From Streptomyces polyasparticus (GTDB lineage: Bacteria > Actinomycetota > Actinomycetes > Streptomycetales > Streptomycetaceae): a stretch of 64,000 bases of DNA. The stretch covers positions 1-64,000 of the forward strand of contig NZ_JACTVJ010000022.1 in the NCBI RefSeq assembly GCF_014493765.1, written 5' to 3'. This document shows positions 6,377 through 14,334 of the stretch, in pieces; the first letter of the stretch is position 1, and every line of letters begins with the position of its first letter. The notes beneath the pieces are model-generated. The model had not been told where the DNA came from. It was given only the letters and a program-made list of their open reading frames with translations, and searched no databases. Both the position numbers and the translations under genes were made by a program.

Positions 6377-8629
6377 GTGAGCTGGCTCAAGGCGCTGAAG
6401 GAGACCACGCGCTCCGGCCTGAAGGTCGAGCGCAGCCGGCTCGAACCCCTCTTCGCGCTGCGCGCCACCGCCGGCCTCGCCCTCGTCGTCTGCAGCAGCT
6501 TCGCCCTGATGGGCCCGGAGGCCGCCGTCAGCTCGGCGTTCGGCGCGCTGCAGGCCGCGATCGCCACCTTCCAGCGCAGCTGGCGCCCGCGCCCGGTGCT
6601 CGCGCTCGCCTCGGGCACGACGCTCGCGATCACCACCTTCCTCGGCTATCTCGCGGGCGCCCATCTGGTCCTGTTCATCGCCCTGCTCGCGCTGTGGACC
6701 TTCCTGGCGGGCCTGACCTGGGCACTCGGTCCGACCGTCGGTGTGATCGCCTCGTCGAACGTGGCCATGGTGCTCGTCACCGTCACCCTGCCCACCACCG
6801 TCGCCGAAGCGGCGGGGCACGCCGCCGTGATCTTCCTCGGCGGGCTCGTCCAGGCGGCCCTGATCGTCCTCTTCCCCATCCGCCGCTGGGGCGCTCAGCG
6901 CGACGCGCTCGCGGACGCGCTCGCCGCCGAGGCGGACTACGCGCGCCGGTTGCGCCACGATCCGACCGCGGCCTTCGATCCGGCGCCCCTGATGGCGGCA
7001 CGCGAGGCGGCGGTGGTCACCGCGCGCCAGGCCCGTACGCGCCCCTCCGAACTGCACGGCGCACGCGGCCTCGCCGAACGCATCCGGCCCGTGCTCGCCT
7101 CCCTCGCCGACCCGGCCGTCGGCGCCGCGGACGAGGGCCCGGAGCGCGACCGGGTGCGCGAACTGCTCGCCGCGGCGGGCGCGATCCTCGACGCCGCGGC
7201 CCGCGCGATCCGCCACGGCGAACCCGTCGCGCTCCCGCCCGGCGCGGTCGCCGCGCTGCGCACCCCGGACACCGGCGCGATCCTCACCGGCCCGGCCTAC
7301 CGGGCGTCGCGCCGGCTCGCGGCCCTGCTCGACGACGTGGTGGAGACGGCCACCCCGGACACGGCGGCGGCCGTACCCAAGACGGTCCTGGCCCGGCTGG
7401 CACTGGTGGTGCGCCGCAGATCGCCCGAAGGCCGAGCCGCGTCACGGCACTTGAAGCAGGCCGCAGAAGCCCAAGCCCCCGAAGGCACCGTCGGCGGAGC
7501 CCCTGCCGGAGCCCGCGCCGCAGCCCATGCTCCCGCCGCGGCCCAGCCGCCCGCCGCCGTCCTGTCCGACACCCGCCCCATCCCCCTGCTCCGCCCCAGC
7601 GTCCCCGCCCTCGGCCCGCGCGCCGCCCGCACCCTGCGCGACGAGCTCAAGGTGAGCGGATCGCCGTATCTGCGGCATGCGATCCGCGTGACCGCCGTGG
7701 TCGTCATCGGCTACGTGACGGGCCACAACCTGCCCTTCGGGCACGGCTATTGGGCCCCGCTCGCCTCCGTGATGGTGATGCGCCCGGACTTCTCGCAGAC
7801 GTACGGCCGCGCGGTCGCCCGTTTCGGCGGCACCCTCGTCGGCGTCTCGCTCGCCTCGGTCGTCGTGTTCGCCGCCGAGCCGGGGCAGCGGCTGTCGCTC
7901 GCCCTGGCGATCGTCTGCGCGGGCCTGATGTATCTGCTGCTGCGCACCGGCTATGTGGTCGTCCAGGTCCTGATCGCCGCGTACATCGTCTTCCTGCTCG
8001 GCGCGATCGGCGCGGACGTCGGCCAGACCGTCTACGAACGCGTGCTGCTCACCCTGCTCGGCGGGCTGCTCGCGATGATCTCGTACGCGGTGTACCCGGC
8101 CTGGGAGACCCCGCGGCTGCGCACGAAGCTGGCCGACTGGCTGGTCGCGGACGGCCGGTACGCCGCGGCGGTCATCGAGCAGTACGCCGCACCGTCCGGC
8201 CAGGGCGAGGTCCGCCAGGCGCTGCTCGACTCGCGGGCGGCCCGGATCGCCTGGCGGGAGGCGCTGCAGCGGGCCGCCATCGAACCCGTGCGCCACCGGG
8301 GCCTGTCCCACGCGGCGGCGGACGGGGCGGGCGAGGCGCTCGCGCAGATCGCCCGGATCGGCATGCTCATGGAGGCCCATGTGCCCGAGCGCGGCACGAC
8401 TCCGGTGCCGGCCGCGGCCCAACTCGCGGACGCGCTGCGGGAGTCGGCGGACCAGGGCGCGAAGGCGGTGCGCGAGCGCAGGGTGCCGGACTGGAGGCCC
8501 GTACGCGAGTGCCTGGAGAACTGGGACGGCGAGGGCGTCCCCGACCGGGTGGTGCTGCGCGGTGCGCGGCTGCTGCTCGACGCCCTGGACGAGCTGTCGG
8601 ACGCACTGGAGCCAGCGCCGCCGAGGTGA
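6377..8629 (+). CDS. FUSC-family (aromatic acid exporter-like) membrane protein
   Basis: A 750-residue integral membrane protein. It has two hydrophobic bundles, roughly residues 30-175 and 430-590, each with about five or six helices, separated by a soluble region, and a soluble C-terminal tail. The second bundle contains GYWAPLASVMVMRPDFSQTYGRA, the hallmark of the FUSC/YccS/ArAE group. The linker (about 355-405) is Ala/Pro-rich. Relatives export aromatic acids or act in cell-envelope homeostasis; the substrate here is unknown. GTG 6377 is the start; no clear ribosome-binding site precedes it. Confidence 0.85.
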   Translation: MSWLKALKETTRSGLKVERSRLEPLFALRATAGLALVVCSSFALMGPEAAVSSAFGALQAAIATFQRSWRPRPVLALASGTTLAITTFLGYLAGAHLVLFIALLALWTFLAGLTWALGPTVGVIASSNVAMVLVTVTLPTTVAEAAGHAAVIFLGGLVQAALIVLFPIRRWGAQRDALADALAAEADYARRLRHDPTAAFDPAPLMAAREAAVVTARQARTRPSELHGARGLAERIRPVLASLADPAVGAADEGPERDRVRELLAAAGAILDAAARAIRHGEPVALPPGAVAALRTPDTGAILTGPAYRASRRLAALLDDVVETATPDTAAAVPKTVLARLALVVRRRSPEGRAASRHLKQAAEAQAPEGTVGGAPAGARAAAHAPAAAQPPAAVLSDTRPIPLLRPSVPALGPRAARTLRDELKVSGSPYLRHAIRVTAVVVIGYVTGHNLPFGHGYWAPLASVMVMRPDFSQTYGRAVARFGGTLVGVSLASVVVFAAEPGQRLSLALAIVCAGLMYLLLRTGYVVVQVLIAAYIVFLLGAIGADVGQTVYERVLLTLLGGLLAMISYAVYPAWETPRLRTKLADWLVADGRYAAAVIEQYAAPSGQGEVRQALLDSRAARIAWREALQRAAIEPVRHRGLSHAAADGAGEALAQIARIGMLMEAHVPERGTTPVPAAAQLADALRESADQGAKAVRERRVPDWRPVRECLENWDGEGVPDRVVLRGARLLLDALDELSDALEPAPPR

Positions 8630-8645
8630 CGCCCGAGATCTATCC

Positions 8646-8691
8646 GTAGGAAATCTCCTACGTTTGACAGGTAGGAAATTCCCTACATATT
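8646..8691 (+). promoter_or_regulatory. Promoter of the VOC-ArsR-SRPBCC operon with twin palindromes
   Basis: Two near-identical dyads, GTAGGAAATCTCCTAC (8646-8661) and GTAGGAAATTCCCTAC (8671-8686), lie 25 bp apart. A consensus -35 hexamer, TTGACA (8664-8669), sits between them, and the second dyad fills the spacer before a -10-like CATATT (8686-8691). The transcript would begin about at the ATG 8701. This is the layout expected for repression by the operon's ArsR protein. Confidence 0.75.
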
Positions 8692-8700
8692 GTGGAGCGC

Positions 8701-9093
8701 ATGAACATCACCCACGCTTCCTTCCTCACCGTCCCCGTCTCCGACCAGGACGCGGCCCTGCGCTTCTACACCGAGACCCTCGGCTTCAAGGTCGTCGGCG
8801 ACCGCCAGATGCCGCCCGGCCGCTGGCTGCAGGTCGCGCCCGAAGGCGCCCAGACCGTGCTCACGCTCTCCGGCCCCGGCATGGGCGGCTTCACGCCCGG
8901 CCAGGCGCAGGGGATCATGTTCCTCACGACCGATGTCGACGCGGACGCCGAGCGGCTCAGGGCCGCCGGGGTCGAGGTCAGCGGGCCCGACCCGATGCCG
9001 TGGGGCCGCATGGCGGGCTTCACGGACCCCGACGGCAACGGCTTCATGCTGCTCACGGAGCAGCCGCAGGAGAACGCGTACGGCACCGCCTGA
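8701..9093 (+). CDS. VOC (glyoxalase/bleomycin-resistance fold) protein
   Basis: A 130-residue vicinal-oxygen-chelate protein: LTVPVSDQDAALRFYTETLGFKVV at the start and GFTDPDGNGFMLL near the end, the two ends of the beta-alpha-beta-beta-beta repeat pair. Metal-binding positions are not complete (Glu/His pattern weak), so it may bind a ligand rather than catalyse. First gene of a three-gene operon with an ArsR regulator and an SRPBCC protein, an arrangement common for small-molecule response units. A GTG at 8692 is an alternative start. Confidence 0.85.
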   Translation: MNITHASFLTVPVSDQDAALRFYTETLGFKVVGDRQMPPGRWLQVAPEGAQTVLTLSGPGMGGFTPGQAQGIMFLTTDVDADAERLRAAGVEVSGPDPMPWGRMAGFTDPDGNGFMLLTEQPQENAYGTA

Positions 9094-9109
9094 GACCGGA
9101 AGGACCCCC

Positions 9110-9475
9110 GTGGCCACCACGAGCGCCGCACCCGAGGACCGGGTCTTCGCCGCCCTCGCCAACAGCACCCGCCGCGAGGTGCTGAGGCTGCTGCGCGAGG
9201 ACGGCCCGCAGCCCGTGCAGGCGCTCGCCGACCACTTCGACATGGCACGTCCGAGCCTCTCGGAACACCTCAAGGTGCTCCGGGAGGCCGGTCTCGTCTC
9301 GGAGGAGCGCCAGGGCCGGCAGCGGATCTACCGCCTGGAGGCCCTGCCGCTCGCCGAGGTGCAGGACTGGCTCCATCCGTACGAGCGGTTCTGGCGCGAC
9401 AGGTTCAAGGAGCTGGGTGCTCTGCTCGACCGGCTGCCCGACGATGAGGCGGACCCTGCTCCCCGTACGAGATGA
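9110..9475 (+). CDS. ArsR-family transcriptional regulator
   Basis: A 121-residue winged-helix repressor: FAALANSTRREVLRLLRE, then VQALADHFDMARPSLSEHLKVLREAGLV (recognition helix) and the wing GRQRIYRLE. No cysteine metal site is present, so it belongs to the non-metal ArsR group usually paired with SRPBCC proteins. GTG 9110 follows GGAAGGA. It ends 3 bp before the SRPBCC gene. It probably binds the two dyads at 8646-8686. Confidence 0.9.
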   Translation: MATTSAAPEDRVFAALANSTRREVLRLLREDGPQPVQALADHFDMARPSLSEHLKVLREAGLVSEERQGRQRIYRLEALPLAEVQDWLHPYERFWRDRFKELGALLDRLPDDEADPAPRTR

Positions 9476-9478
9476 AGC

Positions 9479-9982
9479 GTGATCATGCCCGTGTACGAGC
9501 ACGAAACCGACGGCGACGACGGCGATCTCACGACCATCCGCGTCGCCCAGTTCCTGCCGCACCCGCCCGCCAAGGTCTGGCGCGCGCTCACCGAGCCCGA
9601 GCTGATCGCGCAGTGGATGATGCCCGGTGCCCGCCGCGGAGCGGCTGACGGATGCTTCCGCCTGGAGGTCGGCCACCGCTACACGATGACCGCGCTGCCG
9701 CGGCCCAACACCGAGTTCTCCGGGACCGTCGCCGCCGAGGTGCTCGCATACGAGACGGAGCGGATGCTCGCCGTCCGGTGGCAGGACGCGCAGCGTCCGG
9801 ATGCCGCGGACTGGACGATCACCTGGACCCTGGAGCCGGAAGGGCGCGGGACGCGTCTCTTCCTTGTGCACGAGGGTTTCGATCCGGACGATCCCACGCA
9901 GCTCATGGCCCGCAAGATCATGGGCGGCGGCTGGCGCTCGTCCGTGATCACCGCGCTCAGGGCGGTTCTCGACGCGCTCTGA
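9479..9982 (+). CDS. SRPBCC / AHSA1-like protein
   Basis: A 167-residue START-like protein (activator-of-Hsp90 homologue type). AQFLPHPPAKVWRALTEPELIAQWM is the usual first strand-helix region and GGGWRSSVITALRAVLDAL the C-terminal helix lining a hydrophobic ligand cavity. Such proteins travel with ArsR regulators, as here, and are thought to bind hydrophobic molecules. The start is GTG 9479 or ATG 9485; neither has a strong ribosome-binding site, so it is probably read by coupling to the ArsR gene. Confidence 0.85.
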   Translation: MIMPVYEHETDGDDGDLTTIRVAQFLPHPPAKVWRALTEPELIAQWMMPGARRGAADGCFRLEVGHRYTMTALPRPNTEFSGTVAAEVLAYETERMLAVRWQDAQRPDAADWTITWTLEPEGRGTRLFLVHEGFDPDDPTQLMARKIMGGGWRSSVITALRAVLDAL

Positions 9983-10021
9983 CGGAGCGCTCCCGGGGCT
10001 GTAACCAGCCGCGCACCCCGC

Positions 10022-10068
10022 GTGCACGTGCATCTGCCCATGCATCTGCAGGTGAACACAGCTATGAT
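10022..10068 (+). promoter_or_regulatory. Promoter of the DUF397 gene with the shared 28-bp element
   Basis: The element at 10022-10049 (starting GTGCACGTGCATCTGCCC) matches 26 of 28 bases of the minus strand at 11029-11002. A -10-like TATGAT (10063-10068) begins 13 bases after it, so the element covers the -35 position. Confidence 0.75.
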
Positions 10069-10122
10069 CCGGGGCAGTTGACCGCACCGCATCATCAGTC
10101 ACAGTGCCAACGGGAGCGACTT

Positions 10123-10365
10123 GTGGACCACGCGTACAACGGTATGGCGGCCACAGAGCTCGACGGGGTCGTCTGGCAGAAGAGCAGGCACAGCAACTCC
10201 CAAGGTGCCTGCGTGGAGTTCGCCAGGCTGACGGAAGGTCGAGTGGCGGTGCGCAACTCGAACTTTCCCGACGGGCCGGCCCTCGTCTACACGCGCGCGG
10301 AGATAGAGGCGATGCTCCTCGGCGTGAAGGACGGCGAGTTCGACCACCTGATAGCCGGGGCCTGA
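10123..10365 (+). CDS. DUF397 domain protein
   Basis: An 80-residue DUF397 protein: WQKSRHSNSQGACVEFARL, VAVRNSNFPDGPALVYTRAEIEAM. In Streptomyces these small proteins accompany DUF5753-type XRE regulators, as in the WhiJ locus, and appear to modulate the regulator and development. GTG 10123 follows CGGGAG. It faces the HATPase gene tail to tail, while the XRE gene lies 0.8 kb away. See the shared promoter element at 10022-10049. Confidence 0.92.
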   Translation: MDHAYNGMAATELDGVVWQKSRHSNSQGACVEFARLTEGRVAVRNSNFPDGPALVYTRAEIEAMLLGVKDGEFDHLIAGA

Positions 10366-10436
10366 CGCGCCGGAAAGTGTTCCGGCCGGCACGAGGCCGA
10401 CCGGAAACAGCTGCTGCGCCCGCGGGAGAACCGCTG

Positions 10437-10928
10437 CTACGCCAGCCGGAACAGCGCCCACACGACCTTGCCGCCCAGCGTCCCGGCCAGCGGGTGCCAG
10501 CCCCAGCTGTCGGCGAAGGACTCCACGAGGAACAGACCGCGGCCGCATTCGGCCGAGAAGTCCTCGTACGCCTCCTCCTCGCGCGAGACCGGGCTCTCCT
10601 GGCTGGGGTCGCGCACCGCGCACACGAGCCGCGAGCTCCAGCGCATCAGATGCAGTCGCACGGGAGCCGCGTCGTCGCGCACGGTGTCCGCGGGCAGGGC
10701 GTGGCGCAGCGCGTTGGTGACGAGTTCGGAGACCACCAGGGCGACGTCGTCGAAACGGTCGTCGAGCTGCCACTCGGTGAGGGTGGAGCGGGTGAACTGG
10801 CGTGCTCCGCGCACCGCTTCATAGCGGGCGGGCAGTGCGACCGAGGCCGCATTCGACACCGCTGAGGGGTCGATGGGGGGAAGCCCCTGCCGTAACGGCT
10901 CGAGCATGGTCGATCCATTCGTCCCCAT
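10437..10928 (-). CDS. Anti-sigma-factor-like ATP-binding protein (HATPase_c_2)
   Basis: A 163-residue GHKL-type ATPase of the serine-kinase anti-sigma group: N box VVSELVTNALRHA, then a G1-like VRDPS and the G2-type CGRGLFLVESFADSWGW. No membrane segment or sensor. Such proteins bind sigma factors or phosphorylate anti-anti-sigma factors, but here no sigma gene is adjacent and the partners are DUF397 and XRE proteins. ATG 10928 is 8 bases after GGGAG; a GTG at 10937 is too close to it. Confidence 0.9.
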   Translation of the reverse strand: MGTNGSTMLEPLRQGLPPIDPSAVSNAASVALPARYEAVRGARQFTRSTLTEWQLDDRFDDVALVVSELVTNALRHALPADTVRDDAAPVRLHLMRWSSRLVCAVRDPSQESPVSREEEAYEDFSAECGRGLFLVESFADSWGWHPLAGTLGGKVVWALFRLA

Positions 10929-11001
10929 GCGAGGCACTCCCGGTTCCGCGGCCGTAGCGATGTTGCGGTGGTGCGCGGGCCCATCGTTCCGAATGCGTAC
11001 G

Positions 11002-11029
11002 GCGGATGCAAGGGCAGATGCACGTGCAC
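11002..11029 (-). promoter_or_regulatory. Shared 28-bp element upstream of the HATPase gene
   Basis: Read on the minus strand the element starts GTGCACGTGCATCTGCCC and differs from that at 10022-10049 at two positions. An AACGAT -10-like hexamer again begins 13 bases after its end. The 275-bp gap 10929-11203 otherwise holds the promoter of the XRE gene, where this element is not repeated. Confidence 0.75.
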
Positions 11030-11203
11030 GTGCCGGAGTTGGACCTTCAAGTACCGGTTCTTGCTTATTTCTTCCTGCGTATTCTTTCGTAGTCGTTCTG
11101 TGAGGGAGTTGTTTCTGTAACCGAATGAGTACGCGCAGGAGCGTTTAATGGCAGACTTCGGCTCCTGTAGGGGCCCGAGTGGGCTGGGGAGGGTTGAAGT
11201 TCA

Positions 11204-12067
11204 GTGACGGCTGGGGAGTCGAGCGGCTCAGTGGTGCGGCGCATCCTTCTGGGATCGCAGCTGCGGCGCCTGAGGGAATCGCGCGGGATCACGCGCGAGC
11301 AGGCCGGCTACTCGATCCGTGCCTCCGAATCGAAGATCAGCCGCATGGAGTTGGGACGGGTGAGCTTCAAGGCGAGGGACGTGGAGGACCTGTTGACGCT
11401 GTACGGCGTCACGGCCGAGGGCGAACGCGGGCCCTTGCTCGATCTCGCCCGCGAGGCCAACTTGGCGGGCTGGTGGCACAGTTACTCGGACGTGCTCCCC
11501 GGCTGGTTCCAGACCTACGTGGGTCTCGAAGGCGCCGCCTCCCTGATCCGGCTGTACGAAGTGCAGTTCGTGAACGGCCTGTTGCAGACCGAGGCGTACG
11601 CCCACGCGGTCGTCACGCGCAATGCGGAGGGCCTGGGCCGTGCGGAGGTCGACCGCCGGGTCGCGCTGCGCCTGGAGCGCCAGAAGCTGCTCGTCGACGA
11701 GCGTGGACCGCAGCTGCACTGCGTGCTCGACGAGGCCGCGCTGCGCCGCCCGTATGGGGACCGATCGGTCATGCGCGGGCAGTTGGAGCATTTGATCGAG
11801 GTGTCCGAGCGGCCGAATGTCACCCTTCAGGTGATGCCGTTCAGCTTCGGCGGCCACGCGGGGGAGTCGGGCGCCTTCGCTCTGCTGCGCTTCCCCGAAT
11901 CGGACCTTTCCGACGTCGTCTACCTCGAACAGCTGACCAGTGCCCTGTACCTCGACAAGCGCGAAGAGGTCGCGCAGTACGAGAAGGTCATGGAGCGGCT
12001 GCAGAACGACAGTCCGAATCCGGACCAGACTCGTGATCTGCTCCGTGGTCTGCTCCAGCTGTCCTGA
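11204..12067 (+). CDS. XRE-family regulator with DUF5753 domain (WhiJ-like)
   Basis: A 287-residue regulator. An N-terminal helix-turn-helix (residues 15-70: LGSQLRRLRESRGITREQAGYSI, SKISRMELGRV) is followed by a DUF5753 domain (about 90-280: FQTYVGLEGAASLIRLYE, VNGLLQTEAYA, LHCVLDEAALRRPYG, VTLQVMPF, VVYLEQLTSALYL). The same domain order occurs in WhiJ and many Streptomyces paralogues that act with DUF397 proteins. GTG 11204 follows GGGAGGG. It probably binds the element found upstream of the DUF397 and HATPase genes (inference). Confidence 0.92.
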   Translation: MTAGESSGSVVRRILLGSQLRRLRESRGITREQAGYSIRASESKISRMELGRVSFKARDVEDLLTLYGVTAEGERGPLLDLAREANLAGWWHSYSDVLPGWFQTYVGLEGAASLIRLYEVQFVNGLLQTEAYAHAVVTRNAEGLGRAEVDRRVALRLERQKLLVDERGPQLHCVLDEAALRRPYGDRSVMRGQLEHLIEVSERPNVTLQVMPFSFGGHAGESGAFALLRFPESDLSDVVYLEQLTSALYLDKREEVAQYEKVMERLQNDSPNPDQTRDLLRGLLQLS

Positions 12068-12138
12068 AACACAAGTACGATGAACAACTGCCGGACTATC
12101 AGGATCAGTTGACTGCTCACACGCGCCCGGGGGTTCGC

Positions 12139-13596
12139 ATGTCCTTCTTCACCGACCTGGGCCGGCAGTACATCGACGGCCAGTGGCGTACGGGCAACGG
12201 GTCCTGGGACATCATCGACTTCAACCCGTACAACGGCGAGAAGCTCGCCGCGGTGACCGTGGCCAGCCGCTTCGAAGTGGACGAGGCCTACCGCGCGGCC
12301 GAGCGGGTGCAGAAGGAGTGGGCCGAGACCTCCCCGTATGCCAGGAGAGCCGTCATCGAGCGGGCCCTGCGGGTCACCGAGGAGCTCGAGGACGAGATCG
12401 CGGACGCGATCGTCGAGGAGCTCGGCGGCACCTGGCTCAAGGCGCGTTACGAGGTCCACCTGGCCAAGGAGTTCCTGCGCGAGGCGATCCAGCTCGCGCT
12501 GATCCCCGAGGGCCGCATCATCGCCTCCCCGACAGCGGGCAAGGAGAACCGGCTCTACCGCAACCCGGTCGGTGTCGTGGGCGTGATCAGCCCGTTCAAC
12601 TTCCCTTTCCTGGTGACGATGAAGTCCGTGGCCCCGGCGCTCGCGCTCGGCAACGGCGTGGTGATCAAGCCGAACCAGAACACCCCGGTGGTCGGCGGCG
12701 GCCTGATCGCCAAGATCTTCGAGGACGCGGGGCTGCCGCCCGGCCTGCTCAACGTCCTGATCACGGACATCGCGGAGATCGGTGACGCGCTCATCGAGCA
12801 CCCGGTGCCCAAGGTGATCTCCTTCGCCGGCTCCGACCGCGTCGGGCAGCATGTGGGCGCCGTCACGGCCGCCCACTTCAAGAAGGCCATTCTCCAACTC
12901 AGCGGCAACAGCGCCCTGGTGGTGCTCGACGACGCCGATGTGGACTACGCCGTGGACGCCGCCGTCTTCAGCCGCTTCATCTACCAGGGCCAGGTCTGCA
13001 TGGCCGCCAACCGCATCCTGGTGGACCGCTCGCTGTGGGACGAGTTCACCGGGAAGTTCCTCGCGCGCGTACGAGCGCTCAAGACCGGCGACCCGCGCGA
13101 CCCGGAGACCCACATCGGCCCGGTGATCAACGAGTTCCAGGCGGACGCACTCGGCGTCCTCGTGCAGCAGGCACTCGACGAGGGCGCGACCGCGCTGATC
13201 CACGGCCGCACCGTCGGCAACCTCGTCGAGCCGACCGTCCTGACCGGACTGCCGGTGGACTCCCCGATCCTGCGCCAGGAGCTCTTCGGCCCGGTGGCGC
13301 TCCTGGTGCCCTTCGACGACGAGGAGCACGCGGTACGGATCGCCAACGACACCCCGTACGGACTGAGCGGCGCGGTGCACACGGCCGATGTGGAGCGGGG
13401 CGTGCGCTTCGCCAAGCGCATCGAGACCGGGATGATGCACGTCAACGACGGGACCGTGCACGACGAGCCCTTCGTGGCCTTCGGCGGCGAGAAGCACTCG
13501 GGGCTCGGACGGCTGAACGGGGACGCGACGGTGGAGGCCTTCACCACGCAGAAGTGGATCTCGGTGCAGCACGGGCGCAGCCAGTTCCCCTTGTAG
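12139..13596 (+). CDS. Aldehyde dehydrogenase-family protein lacking the catalytic Glu
   Basis: A 485-residue member of the NAD(P)-dependent aldehyde dehydrogenase family: SPFNFPF, IKPNQNTP, FAGSDRVG, YQGQVCMAANR (nucleophile Cys287) and ELFGPVALLVPF. The general base of the usual ELGG motif is replaced: LQLSGNS puts Gln253 exactly 34 residues before Cys287, the normal Glu268-Cys302 spacing. The enzyme may therefore hydrolyse the thioester slowly or pass the acyl group to another acceptor. ATG 12139 follows GGGGG; a TTG at 12109 is less likely. Substrate unknown; it resembles benzaldehyde/vanillin dehydrogenases. Confidence 0.88.
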   Translation: MSFFTDLGRQYIDGQWRTGNGSWDIIDFNPYNGEKLAAVTVASRFEVDEAYRAAERVQKEWAETSPYARRAVIERALRVTEELEDEIADAIVEELGGTWLKARYEVHLAKEFLREAIQLALIPEGRIIASPTAGKENRLYRNPVGVVGVISPFNFPFLVTMKSVAPALALGNGVVIKPNQNTPVVGGGLIAKIFEDAGLPPGLLNVLITDIAEIGDALIEHPVPKVISFAGSDRVGQHVGAVTAAHFKKAILQLSGNSALVVLDDADVDYAVDAAVFSRFIYQGQVCMAANRILVDRSLWDEFTGKFLARVRALKTGDPRDPETHIGPVINEFQADALGVLVQQALDEGATALIHGRTVGNLVEPTVLTGLPVDSPILRQELFGPVALLVPFDDEEHAVRIANDTPYGLSGAVHTADVERGVRFAKRIETGMMHVNDGTVHDEPFVAFGGEKHSGLGRLNGDATVEAFTTQKWISVQHGRSQFPL

Positions 13597-13697
13597 TCAT
13601 TGTGTGGCGCTGCGCATCTAGGACAGCGGCTGACCGCAAGGGCCCGTAGCGTGGTGTCTGTCAGCAAGGGACAGGCGCTGCGAAAGGCGGACGGACC

Positions 13698-14246
13698 ATG
13701 GTCACCCACGTATCGGCAGAGGCCCACGGCGATGAGCGCGGGGCGCTGCTCGCCTTCATCGAGGAGGCCCGTGGCGGGCTGCGCCGCTCGGTGCTCGGCC
13801 TGCGCGACGAGCAGGCCTCGGCCAAGCCCAGCGCCAGCGAGCTCTCCCTGGCCGGCCTGATCAAGCATGTCGCCGAGGTCGAGCAGGGCTGGATCGCCAA
13901 GGCCAAGGGCGAGCCGGCGCGCATGCAGCGCGACGAGTCCAACTGGCACGAGTGCTTCACGCTCGTGGGGGACGAGACGGTCAGCTCGCAGCTCGCGTAC
14001 TGGAAGCAAGTCGCGGACGAGACCGAGGAGTTCTTCCGCTCGGCCCCCGACCTGAACGCGACCTTCGCGCTGCCGGACGAGCCCTGGTACCCCAAGGGCG
14101 AGCGGGTCTCCCTGCGCTGGGTCGGCCTCCACCTCATCCGCGAACTCAACCGGCACGCGGGCCACGCCGACATCATCCGCGAGTCCCTCGACGGCAAGTC
14201 GGCCTGGGATCTGGTGGCCGAGGAGAGCGGGCAGAGCTGGGGGTAG
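13698..14246 (+). CDS. DinB-family (DUF664) protein
   Basis: A 182-residue four-helix DinB-fold protein. Three histidines in the family's metal-site positions are visible: LIKHVAEVE in helix 2 and ELNRHAGHADIIRE in helix 4. In actinobacteria many of these are mycothiol- or bacillithiol-dependent transferases, and a thiol-transfer role is possible here, but no substrate can be read. ATG 13698 follows AAAGGCGG. It stands alone and is followed by a tandem repeat. Confidence 0.85.
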   Translation: MVTHVSAEAHGDERGALLAFIEEARGGLRRSVLGLRDEQASAKPSASELSLAGLIKHVAEVEQGWIAKAKGEPARMQRDESNWHECFTLVGDETVSSQLAYWKQVADETEEFFRSAPDLNATFALPDEPWYPKGERVSLRWVGLHLIRELNRHAGHADIIRESLDGKSAWDLVAEESGQSWG

Positions 14247-14250
14247 GGCT

Positions 14251-14334
14251 TCAGGTCCCGGACCTCAGGTCCCGGACCTCAGATCCCGGACCTCAGATCC
14301 CGGACCTCAGATCCCGGACCTCAGATCCCGGACC
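14251..14334. repeat. 14-bp tandem repeat, six copies
   Basis: Six copies of TCAGATCCCGGACC (first two read TCAGGTCCCGGACC) start at 14251 and recur every 14 bp; a partial seventh begins at 14335. The array fills the gap between convergent genes and supplies the stop codon of the minus-strand VOC gene. Confidence 0.9.

Noticed and set aside
5776-8649. A 957-codon open frame on the plus strand across the DUF2786 and FUSC genes
   Set aside because: It is Arg/Gly/Pro-rich, has no motif, and is a frame shadow of the two real genes whose families are clear.
14251-14334. Possible CRISPR array
   Set aside because: Units are only 14 bp and directly adjacent, with no spacers and no cas genes; it is a minisatellite.
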